Program-made: the position numbers and the translations under genes
Part shown: positions 40,257 to 41,358 of the stretch, piece after piece
Layout of the letters: the number at the start of each line of letters is the position of its first letter
Position numbering within the stretch: position 1 is the stretch's first letter
DNA from: Chara braunii
Lineage: Eukaryota > Streptophyta > Charophyceae > Charales > Characeae
DNA length: 41,358 nt
Direction of reading: 5' to 3'
Assembly (NCBI GenBank): GCA_003427395.1
Contig: BFEA01000534.1
Span: 100,249 to 141,606 of the forward strand
The notes under the pieces: generated by a model
What the model was told of the DNA's origin: nothing
What the model saw: only the letters and a program-made list of their open reading frames with translations
The model's database searches: none

Positions 40257-40367
40257 CTACCGTCTTCACCCGAACAGAACGCCCAGTAATTATTGCCGTA
40301 TCTGGACTGAAAGTTGCACCAAATACAGCTATAATGACCAGACATTCTATTTGGGTGAAGACGGTAG
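40257..40367. mobile_element. MITE family E, copy 2, 111 bp, TSD TAA
   Basis: Same ends and length as copy 1 with about ten substitutions. Flanked by TAA at 40254-40256 and 40368-40370. A TAA duplication fits Tourist/Harbinger-type MITEs. Confidence 0.75.
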
Positions 40368-40449
40368 TAACTAGTAACTGGTTTCAACCCAGCACAAATA
40401 ATAACAGCTTTTGACCTCCAACTGAAGCCACCCCCCAATTAAATACCCA

Positions 40450-40605
40450 CCTGCCACGCCCCCTTGAACTCCATTAAGGACACCCTCTGCTACTTCATTA
40501 AATGCTCCCTCCTGTTACCCCCCCTTGGACTGCATTCAAGATACCTCCTGCCACCCCCCTAGGACGCCCCCTGTTACCCCTTGAACCCCGTAAAAGATAC
40601 CCCCC
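40450..40605. repeat. Degenerate C-rich minisatellite, about 45-bp unit
   Basis: CTGCCACGCCCCCTTGAACT-like segments followed by CATTAA and GATACC-type text recur three to four times with high divergence. Confidence 0.45.
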
Positions 40606-41072
40606 GTGTTGCATACTAGTGAAAGGGAACACAAGTATGATGCAGAACCCAGAACCGGCCAATAACAAAGAGCAATACAATGCAGCGGAAGACTGATAAA
40701 CATGGATCTGAACTCACATCTGACTCGGACTATATGCAGGCTCACACACATGCATTCATCGGGTGAGAAGGCCTGGCGCTCCAAACATGGAGGATGGCGC
40801 CAGAGGCTGTACACAACACGCACGGACAAATGTAGGGGGGAAGAGACGAAGGGAGGAGGAGGAGATGGCGCCAACACAAAGTCACCGAAATAGTAATCCC
40901 GAAATGTCGAAGATACAGAATCTCGAAATGCCACTCGTGTGAGATCTCCAAATTGTCCCTCCAACGTCCTATTCTGGAATAGTCTCAGTCCTGATGTCAC
41001 CGATATCCCACCATCGATCTCTGTCCAATAGTAACCAAGAAGGTAGAAGGTTAGGAGAAGATGAAGATGGAG
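40606..41072. other. No gene recognised
   Basis: Frames are present on both strands but have no domain and no clear coding composition. Confidence 0.35.
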
Positions 41073-41073
41073 G

Positions 41074-41109
<36 letters not shown>

Positions 41110-41125
41110 GGAAGAAGAAGAACTG
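41073..41125. repeat. (GAA)n/(GGAAGA)n microsatellite
   Basis: GAAGAAGAAG with GAG interruptions; codes a poly-E tract in one plus-strand frame, which could be real if an exon ends at 41277. Confidence 0.85.
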
Positions 41126-41275
41126 AGAAGGGCAGAGGAAAAGGTGGAGATGGAGAGGAGGGAGGAGGAGAGTCCTCGCTCCCTGACCCAGTGTCCAGGC
41201 ACCAACCTGCGGACACAAGGTGGCACCTTGGAGCTCCTGAAGACCTGCCTTCGATGCTGGAGCTATGGCGCTCAC

Positions 41276-41296
41276 AGGTAAGTACCAGGTAAGTCC

Positions 41297-41297
<1 letters not shown>
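41276..41297 (+). other. Doubled 5' splice-site consensus
   Basis: CAGGTAAGTACCAGGTAAGT contains two perfect CAG|GTAAGT donors 11 bases apart, preceded by GGAGCTATGGCGCTCA. It may end an exon of a plus-strand gene leaving the window. No domain supports the exon. Confidence 0.3.

Positions 41298-41299
<2 letters not shown>

Positions 41300-41358
<59 letters not shown>
41300..41358. repeat. (CT)n microsatellite to window end
   Basis: Uninterrupted CT to the last base. Confidence 0.95.

Noticed and set aside
40536-41216. Minus-strand 226-codon frame rich in L, P and S
   Set aside because: Composition comes from the GAA/TTC microsatellite and C-rich repeats; no domain.

Overview
This is an uncurated eukaryotic nuclear window from a large, repeat-rich genome, most likely a streptophyte (plant-lineage) alga of the Chara type. 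The reasons are plant-style LINEs, Ty3/Gypsy chromoviruses with a chromodomain, a PIF/Harbinger transposon, tRNA-derived SINEs, a trihelix (Myb/SANT-like) DNA-binding gene, long poly-A/poly-T and (TA)n/(CT)n tracts, and no prokaryotic gene organisation. The species is inference; the element families are read from motifs. Scattered N and one 860-base gap (20736-21595) show a draft assembly.

Layout. 1-850: no gene. 852-6115: LINE-A (+), ORF1 tail plus endonuclease/RT/zinc-finger ORF2 broken by in-frame stops, then a 3' UTR with a hairpin and A26 tail. 6274-6558: two tRNA-derived SINEs facing each other. About 6760-11792: LINE-B (-), nearly intact, with one in-frame TGA in ORF2. 11927-14914: a dense cluster of short foldback (MITE-like) elements, most sharing one terminal sequence. 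14995-15801: a palindrome made of two opposed LINE tails. 16371-18010: the 5' part of a U2 snRNA-like sequence split by a 1574-bp PIF/Harbinger element with a clean 3-bp target duplication. 18018-18760: direct repeats, (TA)n and a hammerhead-ribozyme-like core. 19000-19330: G-rich tract. 19919-21672: a chain of perfect stem-loops of unknown nature interrupted by the gap.

21673-24640: Gypsy-1 (+), a decayed chromovirus that has lost integrase, ending in a 1.36-kb LTR. 24641-27940: Gypsy-2 (-), gag, protease and part of RT, cut by the Gypsy-1 LTR; its leader/LTR-like flank to about 29650 contains a GGTCAA array, a (CT)n tract and many GCTATGGC motifs. 30644-32218: the one intact cellular-looking gene, a trihelix protein (-). 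32360-36660: mostly unassigned, with SINE tails and minisatellites. 36850-38119: LINE-D tail (+). 38868-40367: SINE tail, two identical-length 111-bp MITEs, a 205-bp tandem duplication. 41070-41358: (GAA)n, doubled splice-donor consensus, (CT)n.

Most content is mobile DNA at different stages of decay. The stops that break the LINE and Gypsy frames are mostly of the kind expected from C-to-T change at methylated cytosines. The autonomous elements (LINE, Gypsy, Harbinger) lie beside likely non-autonomous partners (SINEs, MITEs), and small RNA hairpins recur in the LINE tails.
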